This document shows, piece after piece, positions 62,817 through 64,000 of a stretch of 64,000 bases of DNA. The DNA lies in assembly GCF_005503015.1 (NCBI RefSeq), contig NZ_SCOL01000001.1, forward strand, positions 806,001 to 870,000. The letters are read 5' to 3'. This stretch comes from Bacillus sp. E(2018) (GTDB lineage Bacteria > Bacillota > Bacilli > Bacillales > Fictibacillaceae). The position numbers and the translations under genes are program-made. Under the pieces are notes generated by a model. The model was not told the DNA's origin. It worked only from the letters and a program-made list of their open reading frames with translations, and did not search any database. The number at the start of each line of letters is the position of its first letter. Positions within the stretch are counted from its first letter, which is position 1.

Positions 62817-63779
62817 ATGCCTAAAATCGACAATATGCTAGCCGTTTTATGGATGCTTCGGTCTGGTGGAAAAGTCACTGCTCAACAAATCTCAGAGAAG
62901 TTAGAGCTTAATATTAGGACGGTGTATCGGTATATCGATACCCTTTCAACAAGTGGTGTACCTATCATTTCAGATTCTGGACATAACGGTGGATATTCTT
63001 TATTGAACCATTTTATAGAGGCTCCTCTTTTCTTTGATATTGAGGAGCAAACGTCACTGTTTCACGCAGCTGTTTTTGCAAGTGAAGCGGGCTATTATGG
63101 AGGTGAAGCTCTAAATAGGGCGGTATCCAAACTAGGTAGATACTCAAATCCAGAACAGGAAACAAAGAGAAACCAACATTTATCAAGCCTTGAAGTAATT
63201 AGTCCATTACGTTCACCCTCTGTAGAATCTACGTTAAAAGAGTTGGAGACTTCAGTAGCTGAGGGGAACTCCGTAAAGATTACTTACCAAAATAATAAAG
63301 AGAACCAAACAAGTGATAGATTGATCGATCCGTACAGAATCATCTATTGGAATAGGAAATGGTATGTGATTGGCTTTTGTCATCTTAGGAAGGAAGTTCG
63401 TAGTTTTAGAGTAGACCGAATCGAGAAGTTCCTCTTAACGGAAGACAGGTTTATACAGCCAAAAGACTTTTCAGCTTCTGACTTTTTTATGAAGAACCTA
63501 CTGCCAACTCTTAAAGATAAAGATGAGATCACAACTTTAGTTATTAGTGGAAATTCAAAGACCATTGTAGATATATGCCAACATTGGTTTTTAGGACATT
63601 ATTTACAGAGTCAGTCAACCCATCAAGCAACCTTTCTATTGGAAAAGGATATATTGCATACATATGTACCTCATTTACTTTTACCGTACGGTAGATCTAT
63701 TCAAGTGATTGAACCAGTTAGTCTAAAGAAAAGGCTTATTGAAGTTCTTTCAGATCTAATAAACTTTCATCAAGTTTGA
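62817..63779 (+). CDS. WYL-domain transcriptional regulator (YafY-like)
   Basis: 320 residues from ATG 62817 (TGGAG 8 bases upstream). HTH_11 domain at the N-terminus: LAVLWMLRSGGKVTAQQISEKLELNIRTVYRYIDTLSTSGVPI (about 9-50). WYL domain about 140-220: SVKITYQNNKENQTSDRLIDPYRIIYWNRKWYVIGFCHLRKEVRSFRVDRIEKF. These often respond to nucleic acids or stress. The gene is possibly linked to the DJ-1-like gene that follows after its terminator. Confidence 0.88.
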   Translation: MPKIDNMLAVLWMLRSGGKVTAQQISEKLELNIRTVYRYIDTLSTSGVPIISDSGHNGGYSLLNHFIEAPLFFDIEEQTSLFHAAVFASEAGYYGGEALNRAVSKLGRYSNPEQETKRNQHLSSLEVISPLRSPSVESTLKELETSVAEGNSVKITYQNNKENQTSDRLIDPYRIIYWNRKWYVIGFCHLRKEVRSFRVDRIEKFLLTEDRFIQPKDFSASDFFMKNLLPTLKDKDEITTLVISGNSKTIVDICQHWFLGHYLQSQSTHQATFLLEKDILHTYVPHLLLPYGRSIQVIEPVSLKKRLIEVLSDLINFHQV

Positions 63780-63815
63780 TAACTTCCCTGACGTTAGCTG
63801 TCAGGGAAGTTATTT
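63779..63815 (+). terminator. Terminator after the WYL regulator gene
   Basis: Perfect 14-bp stem ATAACTTCCCTGAC / GTCAGGGAAGTTAT, followed by TTTTATAA. Confidence 0.87.
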
Positions 63816-63855
63816 TATAATGAGCTATATTACATGTGATGAGGAGAGTTGTTAG

Positions 63856-64000
63856 ATGGAAACAAGAAGCGTTTATCTCTATGTTTTTAACACAATGTCA
63901 GACTGGGAGTACGGTTACTTGATTGCGGAGCTACATACAGGGAGGTACTTTAAAAAAGATAGTTCACCTTTAAACATAGTAACTGTAGGGGCTGATAAAG
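63856..64000 (+). CDS. DJ-1/PfpI-like protein (partial, N-terminal end)
   Basis: ATG 63856 opens 48 codons before the window ends. The start METRSVYLYVFNTMSDWEYG and ELHTGRYFKKDSSPLNIVTVG fits the type-1 glutamine-amidotransferase-like DJ-1/PfpI family. The catalytic cysteine lies beyond the window. It follows the WYL regulator, a pairing common in Bacillus. Confidence 0.65.
   Translation, partial: METRSVYLYVFNTMSDWEYGYLIAELHTGRYFKKDSSPLNIVTVGADK

Overview
The window looks like chromosome from a low-GC Firmicute of the Bacillaceae. The evidence is strong AGGAGG-type ribosome binding sites, frequent TTG/GTG starts, compact operons with ATGA overlaps, and many small GNAT acetyltransferase, SRPBCC/AHSA1, alpha/beta-hydrolase and phosphotransferase genes of the sort found in Bacillus and Fictibacillus accessory regions. 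The genus cannot be fixed from the sequence alone. No rRNA, tRNA, transposase, integrase or CRISPR array was seen.

Layout. (1) 1-4.5 kb: single-gene accessory functions (GNAT, SRPBCC, phosphotransferase, a divergent Fpg-type glycosylase starting at TTG, two related small membrane proteins, an alpha/beta hydrolase). (2) 4.5-29.6 kb: a dense anti-phage defence island. It starts with a GIY-YIG-type nuclease and an McrB/McrC-like pair. Next come DISARM-type genes: two ORFs resembling the halves of DrmE, the helicase DrmA, the DUF1998 protein DrmB and a zinc-ribbon microprotein. An opposite-strand vsr gene broken by a homopolymer frameshift follows. After it lies a tightly coupled MORC-like ATPase / Z1 helicase / PD-(D/E)XK protein / AIPR operon and a C5 cytosine methyltransferase with a long insertion. 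The island ends with a DUF3883 nuclease-like protein, a MazG-like pyrophosphohydrolase and an HNH endonuclease. No DrmC (phospholipase-D-like) gene is present. (3) 29.6-46.6 kb: small metabolic and stress genes, with two ArsR/AHSA1 modules, nucleotidyltransferases, a band-7 protein behind a long structured leader, small membrane proteins, and several decayed genes (frameshifts, in-frame stops, a truncated secreted-protein gene). (4) 46.6-57.9 kb: a catabolic regulon with a sodium/solute symporter, LacI regulator, SDR, Fe-alcohol dehydrogenase, aldehyde dehydrogenase, cupin, alpha/beta hydrolase, HpcH/HpaI aldolase and two unusual long NTF2-like proteins. Three copies of one palindrome (core TTGAATGCGCATTCAA) and a variant before the LacI gene look like its operators. 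(5) 57.9-64 kb: PadR/esterase operon with paired palindromic operators, methionine aminopeptidase, GNAT genes, a phosphotransferase preceded by a possible coupled micro-ORF, a WYL regulator, and the start of a DJ-1/PfpI-like gene.

How the parts may work together. In the island, one C5 methyltransferase is the only modification enzyme seen. It could mark self DNA for the DrmE/A/B module, the MORC-Z1 module, or both, so the cluster from 9.3 to 28 kb is best viewed as a composite of two known types of defence neighbourhood. In the catabolic regulon a substrate would enter through the symporter, be oxidised by SDR/ADH/ALDH, hydrolysed, possibly dehydrated or isomerised by the NTF2-like proteins, and split by the aldolase. 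The substrate cannot be named from sequence.
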